A stretch of 64,000 nucleotides of DNA from Actinoplanes sp. NBRC 103695 (GCF_030269485.1 NZ_BSTL01000009.1:62001-126000), one strand, 5' to 3'; counted from the first letter of the stretch, positions 42,204 to 52,500 are shown. Notes: a model not told the origin generated them from the letters alone. Program-made: numbers and translations.

Positions 42204-43460
42204 GTGACCGCGCTACGCCAATACCTCGTGGTGTGGCGGCTCCCCGGCGCACGGGTCCTCTGGATCGTCGGCATCCTGTCCCGCCTGGGCATCGGCATGA
42301 CGCCGCTGGCCCTGCTCCTGCTGGTGCAGAACGCCACCGGCCGCTACGCCGCGGCCGGCCTGGCGGGTGGCGTCTACGCGATCGCCGGCGCCGCCCTCAG
42401 CCCGATCGCCGGCCGCCTCGCCGACCGTGCCGGCTCCCGTCCGGTGCTCATGGTCACCGGGGTGCTGCACCCGCTCGCCCTGGCCCTCCTGCTGATCGCC
42501 ACCCGCGGGGGCGAGACCACCCTCCCGCTGATCGTCGTCGCCGCCGGGCTCGCCGGCGCCACCTTCCCGCCGGCGACCGCCGCGATCCGCCGCGCCTGGA
42601 CCGACATGACCGAGGTCGGCTCCGGCAACCACGAGCTGCGCCAGGCCGCGCTGGCCGCCGAGACGTCGCTGTTCGAGCTGGTCTTCGTGCTCGGGCCGAT
42701 GCTGGTGTCCGCGTTCATCCTGATTACCGGTGGTCCCGCCGCGGCCATTGTCGCGGCCGGGACGACGACGCTGGTCGGCACGCTGTGGGTCGCCCGGTTG
42801 CCGGTGATGCGCCGCGGCCACGAGCTCGGTGCCGGCGTTCAGACCCGAGGGCTGGGCCCGCTGCGAACGAGCGGCTTTCCGGCACTGCTGGCCTGCGTTT
42901 TCGCGCTCGGCATCGCGTTCGGCGCCGGCGGGGTGGTTGTTCCCGCGTACGCCGAGCAGCACGGCGGCAGTGACAGCCTCGGCGGCATCCTGCTCGGCAT
43001 CTGGGGCCTGGGCAGCGCGGTCGGCGGTTTCTGGTTCGGCACCCGCCGCCCGTCGATGGCTCTGCCCAAGCAGTTCGCCGGGCTGCTCGCCCTGGTCGGC
43101 GTCAGCTTCGCCGCGCTGGCGTTGATGCCCAACCCGGTGGCGCTGGCTTTCGGACTGGTGATCGCCGGCACCACCATCGCGCCCGCGCTGACCGTCGAGA
43201 ACAGCCTGGTCGGCCGCATCGCTCCGGCCTCGATGCTGAACGAGGCCTTCACCTGGATCGTGACCGTCTCGGTGGCCGGCAGCGCGGCCGGCGGCGCCCT
43301 GTCCGGTGCGATCGTCGACCTTCCCGGCGGCCTGCCCTGGGCGTTCGTCATGGCCGCCGCCTCGTTGCTGACCGGCGCCGCGATCGCCGGTTATCCCTCG
43401 GGCCCGATGTCCCGCGCCGACGAGCTCGCGTCCGCCCGGCTCCGCGAGGCCCTCGGCTGA
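42204..43460 (+). CDS. MFS transporter
   Basis: 418 residues from GTG 42204, about 12 transmembrane helices. The loop-2 motif is GRLADRAGSRPVLM, the major facilitator signature. The overall layout resembles actinobacterial efflux-type permeases with an unknown substrate. It is flanked by the repeat spacer upstream and by two pseudogene fragments downstream, so it sits in a rearranged stretch. Confidence 0.82.
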   Translation: MTALRQYLVVWRLPGARVLWIVGILSRLGIGMTPLALLLLVQNATGRYAAAGLAGGVYAIAGAALSPIAGRLADRAGSRPVLMVTGVLHPLALALLLIATRGGETTLPLIVVAAGLAGATFPPATAAIRRAWTDMTEVGSGNHELRQAALAAETSLFELVFVLGPMLVSAFILITGGPAAAIVAAGTTTLVGTLWVARLPVMRRGHELGAGVQTRGLGPLRTSGFPALLACVFALGIAFGAGGVVVPAYAEQHGGSDSLGGILLGIWGLGSAVGGFWFGTRRPSMALPKQFAGLLALVGVSFAALALMPNPVALAFGLVIAGTTIAPALTVENSLVGRIAPASMLNEAFTWIVTVSVAGSAAGGALSGAIVDLPGGLPWAFVMAAASLLTGAAIAGYPSGPMSRADELASARLREALG

Positions 43461-43560
43461 AACCCGTCCAGGAACGTCGTGATGCCGGCGATCCGCCCAT
43501 CGCGGATGTCGAGGACGACGAGCCCGGAAGACCTCGCCGTCGCGGAACTGCCAGTAGGCC
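43457..43560 (-). pseudogene. SnoaL-like C-terminal fragment, frameshifted
   Basis: Minus-strand frames give YWQFRDGEVF and then, in another frame, GLVVLDIRDGRIAGITTFLDGF. This is the end of a SnoaL/NTF2-like domain as in SigJ-type sigma factors. No start or upstream domain exists. A frameshift separates the two parts, and the end runs into the MFS stop. Confidence 0.55.
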
Positions 43561-43564
43561 GGTC

Positions 43565-43735
43565 GTCGGCACCGACCTGACCGGCATCCGGCTGCGGGCG
43601 ACCGACATCGGCTGGTCTTTCGGCGAGGGCACCCCGGTCGAGGGCCGAGCCCAGGACCCGCTGCTGGCAATCTGCGGCCGCCGCCTGCCCCCGGACACTC
43701 TCACCGGCCCGGAGGCGAAGCGGTTCACCGGCTGA
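43565..43735 (+). pseudogene. Maleylpyruvate-isomerase-family C-terminal fragment
   Basis: An open 56-codon stretch ending at TGA 43733-43735 reads GTDLTGIRLRATDIGWSFG and later GRAQDPLLAICGRRLPPDTLTG. It matches the C-terminus of mycothiol-dependent maleylpyruvate-isomerase-like proteins (DinB/MDMPI). The N-terminal domain is absent, so it is a remnant. It lies beside another remnant of opposite orientation, a deletion scar. Confidence 0.55.
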
Positions 43736-43843
43736 AGGGCCCGGCAACACGGCGTGAGGCGTCGGGGTTGTTTCGGGGTAGCTCGTGGCATTGGTGCGTC
43801 GGTAGCCTGAAGCTCGAAATCGGGGCGTGTGAAGGAGTGTCCG

Positions 43844-44311
43844 ATGGCCAAGGAAGTCGCCCGGTCCGGTGGACACGATCCGGCGCTGATGCGTGCGGCC
43901 GACGCCGATCGGCAGGGGGTCGCGGAGCGGCTCAAGGCGGCTCTCGACGAGGGCCGGCTGTCGCTTCACGAGTACGACGACCGGGTCAAGCAGACCTACG
44001 CCGCCGCCACCTACGCCGACCTGCAGCCGCTCGTGGCCGACCTGCCCGCGCCGGGGATGAGCGCGGAGGGGCTGGAGGCCCGTCGCCGCGCCGACCTGAA
44101 GAAGAAGGCGCGGCGGATGCCCACCGCGCTCTCCGTCCTGTGGATCATCTGGGGTTCGCTGACGGCCATGAACCTGGTCGCCTACGTGCTGGTCGCCACG
44201 ACGGTCGACGAGGAGCTCTACCCGTGGCCGGTCTGGCTGCTGCTGCCGGGCATCGCGTTGCTCGTCACAACCTTGGGCGTGCAGGCCGTCCGCCGAGGCA
44301 AACTGCAGTAA
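43844..44311 (+). CDS. DUF1707 membrane protein
   Basis: 155 residues. The N-terminal DUF1707 motif MRAADADRQGVAERLKAALDEGRLSLHEYDDR (residues ~16-47) is followed by a short linker and two transmembrane helices. DUF1707 is a small helical module of actinobacterial membrane proteins with unknown role. GAAGGAG at 43831-43837 supports ATG 43844. The stop overlaps the next start by one base (TAATG). Confidence 0.85.
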   Translation: MAKEVARSGGHDPALMRAADADRQGVAERLKAALDEGRLSLHEYDDRVKQTYAAATYADLQPLVADLPAPGMSAEGLEARRRADLKKKARRMPTALSVLWIIWGSLTAMNLVAYVLVATTVDEELYPWPVWLLLPGIALLVTTLGVQAVRRGKLQ

Positions 44312-45273
44312 TGCCGCGCGTACCCCTGAGCGTTCTTGATCTTGCGACCGTCAGCGACGGGCACTCCAGCGGCGACGCGTTGCGTGGCACCGTCGACACC
44401 GCCAAAACCGCGGACGATCTCGGGTACGCCCGGTTCTGGGTCGCCGAGCACCACAACATGCCGGCGGTCGCGTCCACCAGCCCGGCCACGTTGATCGGGG
44501 CGGTGGCCGCGAGCACCTCCCGCATCAGGGTCGGTTCCGGCGGTGTGATGCTGCCCAACCACATGCCGTTCGTGGTGGCCGAGCAGTTCGCGCTGCTGGA
44601 GGCGCTCTACCCGGACCGCATCGATTTGGGCATCGGGCGGGCACCGGGCACCGATCAGGCCACCGCGGCCGCCCTGCGTGGTGTTTCGCCCTATCTGACG
44701 GTCGAGCAGTTCCCGGACCACTTGCGGACGATGATTGCTCTGCTGGGCCCGGAAGGCATCAGTGGCCTGAGGGCGACACCGGAGCCCGTCTCGTACCCGG
44801 AGATCTGGATGTTGGGGTCGAGCACCTTCGGCGCGCAGATGGCCGCGGCGCTGGGCCTGCCGTTCTGTTACGCTTACCACTTCGCGATGACCTCCGATGT
44901 GGACAATGCGCTGCGGCTGTACCGCGACGGCTTCCGGCCGGGTGTGCGGGACACGCCGCACGCGATGGTCAGCGCCTCGGTGATCGTGGCCGAGACCGGC
45001 GAGGAGGCGCGGTTCCTGGCCGGGCCGAGCCGGGTGATGTTCCTGAGCCTGCGCACCGGACGCCTGGGGCCGATCGTGTCCCCGGAGGCCGCGCGCGAGG
45101 TGACGGAGGGGATGGGCACGCAGTACGCGGGCACCGCCGAGGAGGTCGTCGCCGGCCTGGACGCGCTGGTCGAGCGGACCGGCGCCGACGAGCTGATGAT
45201 CGCGGGAACGATGTACGACCCGGCGACGCGGCAGGATTCGCTAACTCGGTTGGCAAAGGCCTGGGCCGCGTAA
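44311..45273 (+). CDS. LLM-class flavin-dependent oxidoreductase
   Basis: 320 residues, a luciferase-like TIM barrel. It has the family stretches GYARFWVAEHHNMP, IRVGSGGVMLPNH and FALLEALYPDRIDLGIGRAPGTD. Such enzymes use reduced FMN or F420; the sequence does not decide. It is translationally coupled to the DUF1707 gene and followed 12 bases later by a GNAT gene. The group resembles YhbW-like monooxygenases. Confidence 0.88.
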   Translation: MPRVPLSVLDLATVSDGHSSGDALRGTVDTAKTADDLGYARFWVAEHHNMPAVASTSPATLIGAVAASTSRIRVGSGGVMLPNHMPFVVAEQFALLEALYPDRIDLGIGRAPGTDQATAAALRGVSPYLTVEQFPDHLRTMIALLGPEGISGLRATPEPVSYPEIWMLGSSTFGAQMAAALGLPFCYAYHFAMTSDVDNALRLYRDGFRPGVRDTPHAMVSASVIVAETGEEARFLAGPSRVMFLSLRTGRLGPIVSPEAAREVTEGMGTQYAGTAEEVVAGLDALVERTGADELMIAGTMYDPATRQDSLTRLAKAWAA

Positions 45274-45285
45274 GAGGCTGACGGG

Positions 45286-46122
45286 ATGAGCTGGCACATC
45301 TCGGGCAGCGTGCAGGACTTCATCGACCAGGCCGGCCCGTTCCTGCGGTCCATGCCGGTGGAGAACACGGTTCCGATCACGCTCGCCGAGTCGTTGAAGA
45401 GCCGCGGCCCGCACATCTATGGCCCCGAGGACCCGATCTTCGGCTGGTGGACCGAGCCGGGCGGCGCTGTCACGGGCGCCTTTCTGCAGACGCCGCCGCA
45501 TCCGCTGATGCTCACGCGTACGCCTCACGAGTCTGTGCCCGCCCTCGTCGACGCGCTCGAGAAGCCGTTGCCGGGCGTCAACGCGTTGACCGACGACGCC
45601 GACCGTTTCGCGGCTCGATGGTCGGAGCGCACCGGCGCCACCCTGGCTGCCGGCCGGCGCTCGCGGCTCTTCCGGCTCGACCGGCTGACGCCCGCGACGC
45701 CGCCGCCCGGCAGTGCGCGGGTGGCCGGCCGTGCCGACCGTGACCTGCTGGTCGACTGGATCGAGGCGTTCCACTCGGAGATCGGCGAGGGGGCGCGCCA
45801 GGACAGCGTGACCGTGGTCGACGACAAGCTGGCGCACGGCGGTCTCACCCTGTGGGAGGTCGACGGCACACCGGTGGGCCTGGCCGGCGCGACCCGTCCC
45901 GAGGCCGGCATGGTCCGGGTGGTCGCCGTCTACACGCCGGTCGAGCACCGGAAGAACGGCTATGGGGGCGCCGTCACGACCACGGTCACCCAGGCGGCTC
46001 TGGACGCCGGCGCCACGGACGTGGTGCTCTTCACTGACCTGGCCAATGCCACGAGCAACGCCCTTTACCAGCGGCTCGGCTATCGGCCCGTGGAAGACCG
46101 GAAGGTGGTCCAGTTCGGATGA
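45286..46122 (+). CDS. GNAT-family N-acetyltransferase
   Basis: 278 residues. The acetyl-CoA loop HRKNGYGGAV (R-x-x-G-x-G) follows the strand VRVVAVYTP near residue 215, and NALYQRLGYRPV closes the fold. The N-terminal ~130 residues are a degenerate second GNAT-like half. The substrate is unknown. It overlaps the MOSC gene by ATGA and follows the LLM gene closely. Confidence 0.85.
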   Translation: MSWHISGSVQDFIDQAGPFLRSMPVENTVPITLAESLKSRGPHIYGPEDPIFGWWTEPGGAVTGAFLQTPPHPLMLTRTPHESVPALVDALEKPLPGVNALTDDADRFAARWSERTGATLAAGRRSRLFRLDRLTPATPPPGSARVAGRADRDLLVDWIEAFHSEIGEGARQDSVTVVDDKLAHGGLTLWEVDGTPVGLAGATRPEAGMVRVVAVYTPVEHRKNGYGGAVTTTVTQAALDAGATDVVLFTDLANATSNALYQRLGYRPVEDRKVVQFG

Positions 46123-46715
46123 GCAGAGTTCTCTCGGTCAATGTCGCCGTCCCGATGCGCAGCACGGCCAAGCAGGTCGGCATCACCGGCATCAACAAGG
46201 TCCCCGTCGATCACCCGGTGGCGGTGCGCGCGCCCGGACCGAAGCGGACCGGTCTGCACAGCGGCCTGGTGGGCGACCAGATCTTCGACGTCAAGAGCCA
46301 CGGTGGTGACGACCAAGCCGTTTATGCGTACGCGCGTGAGGACTACACGTGGTGGGAGGGTGAGCTCGGCCGGCCGCTTCCGGGTGGCATGTTCGGCGAG
46401 AACCTGACCACCGAGGGGCTCGCGGTCAGCACGGCCGTGGTCGGCGAGCTGTGGCACGTCGGTGAGGCCGGCTTGGTCCTGTCGCCGACCCTGTCCCGCA
46501 TCCCGTGTGCCACGTTCCAGGCGCGGATGGCCGAGCGGCAGTGGACCAAGCGGTTCACCCAGGCCAACCGGACCGGCGCGTACCTGAGGGTGGTCTCTCC
46601 CGGCGAGGTGCGGTCGGGTGACGCGATCGTGGTGACCGACGTCCCGGCGCACGGCGTGACCATCGCCGACTCGTTCCACGCCTACATGCATACCACATCG
46701 AGGTCGAAGAGCTGA
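46119..46715 (+). CDS. MOSC-domain protein (YiiM-like)
   Basis: 198 residues. The MOSC beta-barrel includes VGDQIFDVKSHGGDDQAVYAYAREDY, FGENLTTEGL and the conserved Cys in SRIPCATFQARM, proposed to bind molybdenum cofactor or sulfide. YiiM-type proteins take part in reduction of N-hydroxylated compounds. Coupled by four-base overlap to the acetyltransferase. Confidence 0.88.
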   Translation: MSRVLSVNVAVPMRSTAKQVGITGINKVPVDHPVAVRAPGPKRTGLHSGLVGDQIFDVKSHGGDDQAVYAYAREDYTWWEGELGRPLPGGMFGENLTTEGLAVSTAVVGELWHVGEAGLVLSPTLSRIPCATFQARMAERQWTKRFTQANRTGAYLRVVSPGEVRSGDAIVVTDVPAHGVTIADSFHAYMHTTSRSKS

Positions 46716-46750
46716 TCGCGCGGCGCATGACAACAGCCTAGATTTGTCAT

Positions 46751-48004
46751 GTGACAAGACACCTCATCCGTTACTCCGGGGCGGGCAGCTTCACGCCGGA
46801 GATCATCGCCCGGGCCGAGGGCAGCTACCTCTGGACCGAGGACGGCCGCCGCCTGCTCGACTTCACCTCCGGCCAGATGAGCGCCATCCTCGGCCACAGC
46901 CATCCTGAGATCGTGGCGACCGTGCAGAGGCAGGTGGCGACCCTCGATCACCTGTTCAGCGGCATGCTCAGCCGTCCCGTGCTGGACCTGGCGCGCCGGC
47001 TGGCCGAGTCGCTGCCCGAGCCGCTGGACAAGGTGCTGCTGCTCACCACCGGCGCCGAGTCCAACGAGGCCGCGATCCGGATGGCCAAGCTGGTCACCGG
47101 CAAGCACGAGATCGTCAGCTTCGCGCGCAGCTGGCACGGCATGACCCTGGCGGCCGCCAACGCCACGTACAGCTCGGGCCGCAAGGGCTACGGGCCGACC
47201 GCGCCCGGCAACTTCGCCATCCCCACGCCCAACCCGTTCCGCCCCGACTTCGTCGACGAGACCGGTGGGTTCGACTGGCAGCGCCAGCTGGACTACGCCT
47301 TCGAGCTGATCGACGCCCAGTCCACGGGCAGCCTGGCCGCATGCATCGTCGAGCCGATCCTCAGCTCCGGCGGCGTGATCGAGCCGCCGCCCGGCTACCT
47401 GGCCGCGCTGCAGCGCAAGTGCCGCGAGCGCGAGATGCTGCTCATCCTGGACGAGGCGCAGACCGGTCTGTGCCGCACCGGCCAGTGGTACGCGTTCGAA
47501 CGCGACGGCGTCGTCCCCGACATCCTCACGCTCTCCAAGACGCTCGGCGCCGGCCTTCCCCTGGCCGCGGTGATCACCTCGGCCGAGATCGAGGCCGAGG
47601 CCCACGCGCGCGGCTTCCTCTTCTTCACCACGCACGTCTCCGACCCCTTGCCGGCCGCCGTGGGCAACACGGTCCTGGACATCCTGGAGCGCGACAAACT
47701 CGACCAGGTCGCGGCCGAGTCGGGCGCCTTCCTCCAGCAGGCTCTCCGTGACTTGGCCGCCAAGCACAACACCATTGCTGATGTACGCGGCAGAGGACTG
47801 CTGGTCGGCCTGGAGCTGGTGTCCGACGCCGTGGGAGCCGCCGTGACCCGCCGCTGCCTGGAACTCGGGTTGCACATGAACGTCGTCCAGCTGCCCGGCA
47901 TGGGCGGCGTCTTCCGCATAGCCCCGCCCTTGACCGCCACCCGCGACGAGCTCACCGAGGGCGTGGCCATCCTCGACCAGTCCCTGAGCGAATATCAGGC
48001 GTAG
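46751..48004 (+). CDS. Class III PLP aminotransferase (dialkylglycine-decarboxylase-like)
   Basis: 417 residues from GTG 46751. TTGAESNEAAIRMAK (phosphate loop), LDEAQTGLCRTG (Asp for pyridine N) and LSKTLGAGLPLAAV (Schiff-base Lys) are all present. SGQMSAILGHSHPEIV near the start matches 2,2-dialkylglycine decarboxylase, which decarboxylates and transaminates in one cycle. An omega-aminotransferase is the alternative. It begins 35 bases after the MOSC gene. Confidence 0.88.
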   Translation: MTRHLIRYSGAGSFTPEIIARAEGSYLWTEDGRRLLDFTSGQMSAILGHSHPEIVATVQRQVATLDHLFSGMLSRPVLDLARRLAESLPEPLDKVLLLTTGAESNEAAIRMAKLVTGKHEIVSFARSWHGMTLAAANATYSSGRKGYGPTAPGNFAIPTPNPFRPDFVDETGGFDWQRQLDYAFELIDAQSTGSLAACIVEPILSSGGVIEPPPGYLAALQRKCREREMLLILDEAQTGLCRTGQWYAFERDGVVPDILTLSKTLGAGLPLAAVITSAEIEAEAHARGFLFFTTHVSDPLPAAVGNTVLDILERDKLDQVAAESGAFLQQALRDLAAKHNTIADVRGRGLLVGLELVSDAVGAAVTRRCLELGLHMNVVQLPGMGGVFRIAPPLTATRDELTEGVAILDQSLSEYQA

Positions 48005-48036
48005 CGAATATTAGCCCGAACTTGTAAAGTGGCGGC

Positions 48037-48651
48037 GTGATCGACCTCATCGCACAGCTGGCCGAAGTCCACCGCTCCGTCGGCCGCGAGCCGGCCGACG
48101 AGGGCGAGATCGTCCGCGTCGTCATGAAGCGGACCTACCCCACGACTCCCGACGACCTCTGGTCCGCACTCACCGAGCCGGACCGCATCCGTCGCTGGTT
48201 CATGCCCATCACCGGCGAGCTGAAGGAGGGCGGCCACTTCCAGCTGGAGGGAAACGCCGGCGGCGACATCCTCGCCTGCGACCCGCCCACCCGCCTGCGC
48301 ACCACCTTCGGCGGCCCGGCGAGCGTCATCGAGCTGCGCCTGGCACCCAGCGGCTCCGACTCCACCGAGCTGACCCTCGACCACGTGGTCCCGGTGGCCA
48401 TGGCCGGCAGTGTGGCGGGCGCCCTGTTCGTAGGGCCAGGCTGGGACGGCGCCTTCCTGGGCCTGGGTCTGTATGTGGCCGGCGAGGCCATCGGCGACCC
48501 CCAGGAGATGGCCAACGCCCCCGAGCTGCTGCCGTTCACCCGAGAGTCGATAGCCCGCTGGACCGACGTGGTCCGCAACGCAGGAGCCACTCCCGAGGAG
48601 CTGGATGGCGCCCTGGCCGCAACAAACGCGCAGTTCCTGCCCGGCGAGTGA
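48037..48651 (+). CDS. SRPBCC/AHSA1-family protein
   Basis: 204 residues from GTG 48037. The START-like helix-grip fold shows in RTYPTTPDDLWSALTEPDRIRRWFMP and GGDILACDPPTRLRTTF. Activator-of-Hsp90-like proteins of this size often sit next to an ArsR regulator; none is present here. The hydrophobic cavity may bind a small ligand, which is unknown. The last ~30 residues (LDGALAATNAQF) form an extra helix. Confidence 0.82.
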   Translation: MIDLIAQLAEVHRSVGREPADEGEIVRVVMKRTYPTTPDDLWSALTEPDRIRRWFMPITGELKEGGHFQLEGNAGGDILACDPPTRLRTTFGGPASVIELRLAPSGSDSTELTLDHVVPVAMAGSVAGALFVGPGWDGAFLGLGLYVAGEAIGDPQEMANAPELLPFTRESIARWTDVVRNAGATPEELDGALAATNAQFLPGE

Positions 48652-48705
48652 CCCTGCGGTTTGAGTCCCACCGTCCCGGGAAATTCCGTGGATGGAGGTA
48701 AGTCG

Positions 48706-48885
48706 ATGAAGTTCATGGTCAAGAAAACCAGCAACGGCGAGTTCCGCTTCAACCTGGTGGCCAGCAACGGCCAGGTGGTAGCGACAAGCGAGTCCTACAA
48801 GCAGAAGGCCTCAGCGCTGAACACCATCGCCTCAATCCAGAAGAGCGCCGGCGACGCCAAGGTCGAGGACGAGACCGTCAACTGA
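48706..48885 (+). CDS. DUF1508 (YegP-like) small protein
   Basis: A 59-residue protein: MKFMVKKTSNGEFRFNLVASNGQVVATSESYKQKASAL in outline, the single-copy DUF1508 beta-beta-alpha unit. GGAGGT at 48694-48699 supports ATG 48706. YegP-type proteins are small cytoplasmic stress-related proteins of unknown mechanism. A strong hairpin follows. Confidence 0.85.
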   Translation: MKFMVKKTSNGEFRFNLVASNGQVVATSESYKQKASALNTIASIQKSAGDAKVEDETVN

Positions 48886-48901
48886 TCCCCCGCGCAGCAC
48901 C

Positions 48902-48932
48902 CCGCCCCCGCCACCTCCCCCGGCGGGGGCGG
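48902..48932. terminator. Strong GC hairpin after DUF1508
   Basis: An 11-bp perfect stem (48902-48912 with 48922-48932) with a 9-base loop lies 16 bases beyond the DUF1508 stop. It isolates the core genes on the left from the accessory island on the right. Confidence 0.8.
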
Positions 48933-49196
48933 TGCCATGTCGCGCCTCCGCTGGGCTTGCAGTCCCGGGCGGGCGAGTTGTGAAAGCGATCTATCCGGTG
49001 GACCGCCCGAAGGATGCGAAATCCAATGGCGGGCGTCTTTACCTCGTCTTTGGTCAGATCATTCTGGTTGCGCAAGGTCAATTGCGTCGGAACAGTTCCT
49101 TCTTTCGGGTGGTTTTGGATGGTCGGATGGGGCGTCCTTTTTGGATCTTGAATGGGTGGCTTTGGGGTTGATGATGGGTGCTGCCACAGTGGTGCG
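48933..49196. other. AT-richer leader of the accessory island
   Basis: 264 bases without a convincing gene. The base composition drops noticeably from about 48975 onward (for example TTTGGTCAGATCATTCTGG and CCTTTTTGGATCTTGAATGG), unlike every other spacer here. It probably holds the promoter of the two-gene CHAT system. Short frames that cross it have no family sequence. Confidence 0.6.
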
Positions 49197-49529
49197 ATGA
49201 ATCGGATTGTGGTGGCGGTCGACGGTTCGGTCGGAGTGAGTGCGCGGGAGTTCGCGGCCGGGTGGGTGCAGGAGCCGGACGCGGTGGAGGCTGGTCCGGC
49301 GGTGGCGGAGGAGTTGCCGGAGGGCGCGTTTCTGCCGGGCGTGACGGAGCTGGTGGTGGTGCCGTTGGCGGTGAATCTTGCTGCCGCGGTGGTGTATGAC
49401 GTGGTCCGGCGGGTGGTGTCCCGCGCGTCGCGCCGGCCGCGGGAGGTGTCGGAGATCGAGATTGCCGAGGTCACGACCGCGGGCGGGGATCGGGTGATTG
49501 TCGTCCGGGCGAAGCGGGATCTGTCGTGA
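49197..49529 (+). CDS. Small EACC1-like partner of the CHAT-STAND protein
   Basis: 110 residues. A first beta-strand (MNRIVVAVDG) and a helix are followed by an acidic linker, a long hydrophobic amphipathic helix (GVTELVVVPLAVNLAAAVVYDVVRRVV, about residues 63-90) and two strands (EIEIAEVTT, DRVIVVRA). Size, layout and position just upstream of a large STAND protein resemble the effector-associated constant component EACC1 of actinobacterial conflict systems. I see this as architecture, not as a residue-level match. The stop overlaps the next gene by GTGA, so both proteins are made together. The hydrophobic helix could be membrane-active. Confidence 0.55.
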   Translation: MNRIVVAVDGSVGVSAREFAAGWVQEPDAVEAGPAVAEELPEGAFLPGVTELVVVPLAVNLAAAVVYDVVRRVVSRASRRPREVSEIEIAEVTTAGGDRVIVVRAKRDLS

Positions 49530-52500
49530 TCGACATCGTGGTGCGGGAGACGTCGCCGGCTGCTGTGGACGGTTCGTTTTCGGCGCGGGTGGAGTTCGGG
49601 GATCAGGGCGGCGCGGACGTCACGGTGTCGCCGCCGGTGAACGAGGCCGGCGAGCAATTGTTGGCGTGGTATTTCGAGGAGCATTTGCGGTACCCGTTCC
49701 TGGACAACGATCTGGAACGCAAGGCCGTCGAGCTGGTCGGCGAGTACGGGCAGGCGTTGTTCGGGCAGGTGTTCGCCGGGGAGGCGGCGTACGGCTATCG
49801 GGATGCCCTCCGGGTGGGGTTCGACGGCTATCGGTTGGTGGTGCGGGGGTCGGCGGGGTTTCAGCGGTTGCATTGGGAGGCGCTGCGGGACTCGGACGGT
49901 GAGCGGCTGGCGTTGCGGATGCCCCTGGTGCGTCAGGACGCGGCGACACCGTTGCGGTATGACCTGCCGGCTCCGGCGCCGACGGTGAACATTCTGGTGG
50001 TGACGGCACGGCCGTTCGGGCGTCGAGATGTGGGGTTCCGGACGATCTCGCAGCCGTTGCTGGACGCGATCGGGCAGACGGACGTGCCGGTGACGGTGGA
50101 TCTGGTCCGGCCGGGCACCTGGGCCGCGCTACGTGAGGCGTTACGGGCGGCGGAGCGCGAGCGTGGTCAGGGCTGGTATCAGGTGGTGCACTTCGACGTG
50201 CACGGCGGGTTCGGCACCCCGAGCAGCATGACCACCGACACCAACGGTGGGGGTGGTGGTGCGACGCGGTACCTGTTCGACCCCGCCCACACCCTGCGGC
50301 CGGATGCCAAGCAGGGGTTGTTGTTCTTCGAGACCGGGCAGGCGGGGACGGCGCAGCCGGTGCCGTCAGCGCAGGTCGCCGCGTTGTTGGCGGAGCATCG
50401 GGTGGCGGTGGCGGTGTTGAACGCCTGCCAGTCGGCGATGCAGACCGGGGATGAGGCCAGCCTGGCGCATGATCTGGTCGCGGCGGGGGCACCGGTCGCG
50501 GTGGGGATGGCGTACTCGGTGACGGTCAGCGCCGCGATGCGGGCGATGCCGGTGTTGTACGGGCGGCTGGCCGCCGGAGACGACCCGGTCCGGGCGGCGT
50601 TCGAGGCCCGGCGCGCGCTCAATGATGTGAAGACGCGGCGGGCGTATTTCGAGCACGAGCTGGAGCTGGAGGACTGGATCCTGCCGGTGGTCTACGCCCA
50701 GCGCGACTCGAAGCTGGCCGTGCGCCCGATGACCGGCGCCGAGGAAGAAGCGTTCTATCGGCGGCGCGATCAGGTCGCGGTGGCGCCCGTGGTGGAGTAC
50801 GGGTTCGTGGGCCGCGACCTGGACCTGCATGCGCTGGAACGGCTGCTGCTCACCGACGACCAGCAGACGCAGGTGCTCGTGCGGGGGTTGGCGGGAGCGG
50901 GGAAGTCGACGCTGCTGGAGCACGCCGGCTGGTGGTGGCAGCGCACCGGCCTGATCGACCAGGTGTTCAGCTTTTCCTACGAGGAGCGGGCGTGGACGGC
51001 CGATCAGATGATCCGGCACATCGCCCAGCAGCTGTTGACACCGGTGGAGTTCGCGCAGTGGGACGCTCTCGGCGACGCCGCGAAGGCGGGCCGCATCACC
51101 ACCCGGCTACGCGCGGTGCGCCATTTGATCGTGGTGGACAACGCCGAATCGATCACCGCCGGCCCGGCGGCTATCCCGCATGCCCTTCCGGAGGCGGAAC
51201 GTAAGCGGCTGGCCCGCTGGTTGGGTGGTCTGCGGGGTGGCCGGACGTTGCTGCTGGTCGGTTCGCGGGAGGCCGAAACCTGGCTGGCCGGGGTCACGTT
51301 CACCGACCGCGTGTACGAGCTGCCGGGGTTGGATCCGCAGGCCGCCTCCGATCTGCTGGACCGGATCCTGCGCCGGCACGGCGCGAGCCGGTGGCTTTCG
51401 GACACCGTCGCCGACAGCGAACGGCAGGCATTGAAGGACCTGATGCGGGTGTTGGGCGGATATCCGCTGCCGATGACCGTCGTTTTGCCAAACCTGGCCA
51501 CCACGTCGCCCAGCCAGGTCCTGGCCGAGTTCCACCGCGGCGACACCAACGCCGACCCGACCACAGCCGCGCGGCAGGCGATCGAGTACAGCCACGGCAA
51601 ACTCGACCCCGCCCTGCAACAGTCCTTACTGCTGCTCGCTCCGTTCACCACCACCATCCCCACGCCCGCTCTGGATGTCTACGCGGAAGCCTTACGCGCC
51701 GATTTAGGAGCTGACAACCTCGACGGGATCGACCTGAAGGCGGCGGTGGCGGAGTTGCAGCGCGTCGGGCTCGCCACCGACCACCCGGCGTTGCGCGGAT
51801 TTGCACAGGTGGTTCCGGTGCTGCCGTTCTTCCTGCGCAACCGGATCAACGAACACCCCGACCTCGCCCGCGCTACCGGGCAAGCGCACTACCAGCTCTA
51901 CACCAGCCTGGGTTCCATGCTGCACCAGATGCTTGTCAGCCATGAACCGCAGCAGCGGGCGACCGGCCAGGCGGGCGTGGCTGCGGAGTACGCCAACCTC
52001 ACCGCCGCGCTCAGCCACGCCCAACGCAGCATCCAACCGACAACGCCCCTCATTTTGGCGCTTGAGGAGTTCCTCGATCAAACCCAACAACACCACGCCC
52101 GACGACAACTGCTTGACGACGCAATCGCCCGCCGCCCAGCCATCGACGACGCCGAAAAGCAAGACGAACTAGCCATGCTTCACAACCTCGCCGGTAACGT
52201 AGCGCTGGTACAGCGGCGTTTCGATGACGCCTACCGCCACCACAAGACCGAACTCACAATCTACGAAACCTTGAACAGGCGACAGCAGCAAGGCAACACC
52301 TACGGCCAGCTTGGCAGGATTGCGCAGGAGCAGCGGCGGTTCGAGCAGGCTGAGCAGCATTATCGGCAGGCCCTCGACATCTTCCTGGAGTTCGACGACC
52401 GGCATGGCGCTGCCATCACCTACCACCAGCTCGGCGTGGTTGCGCTGGAGCAGCGGCGGTTCGAGCAGGCTGAGCAGCATTATCGGCAGGCCCTCGACAT

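Noticed and set aside
41534..42207. Small open frames of 60-136 codons in the repeat spacer
   Set aside because: They have no ribosome sites and no recognisable sequence, and they change frame with the repeats.
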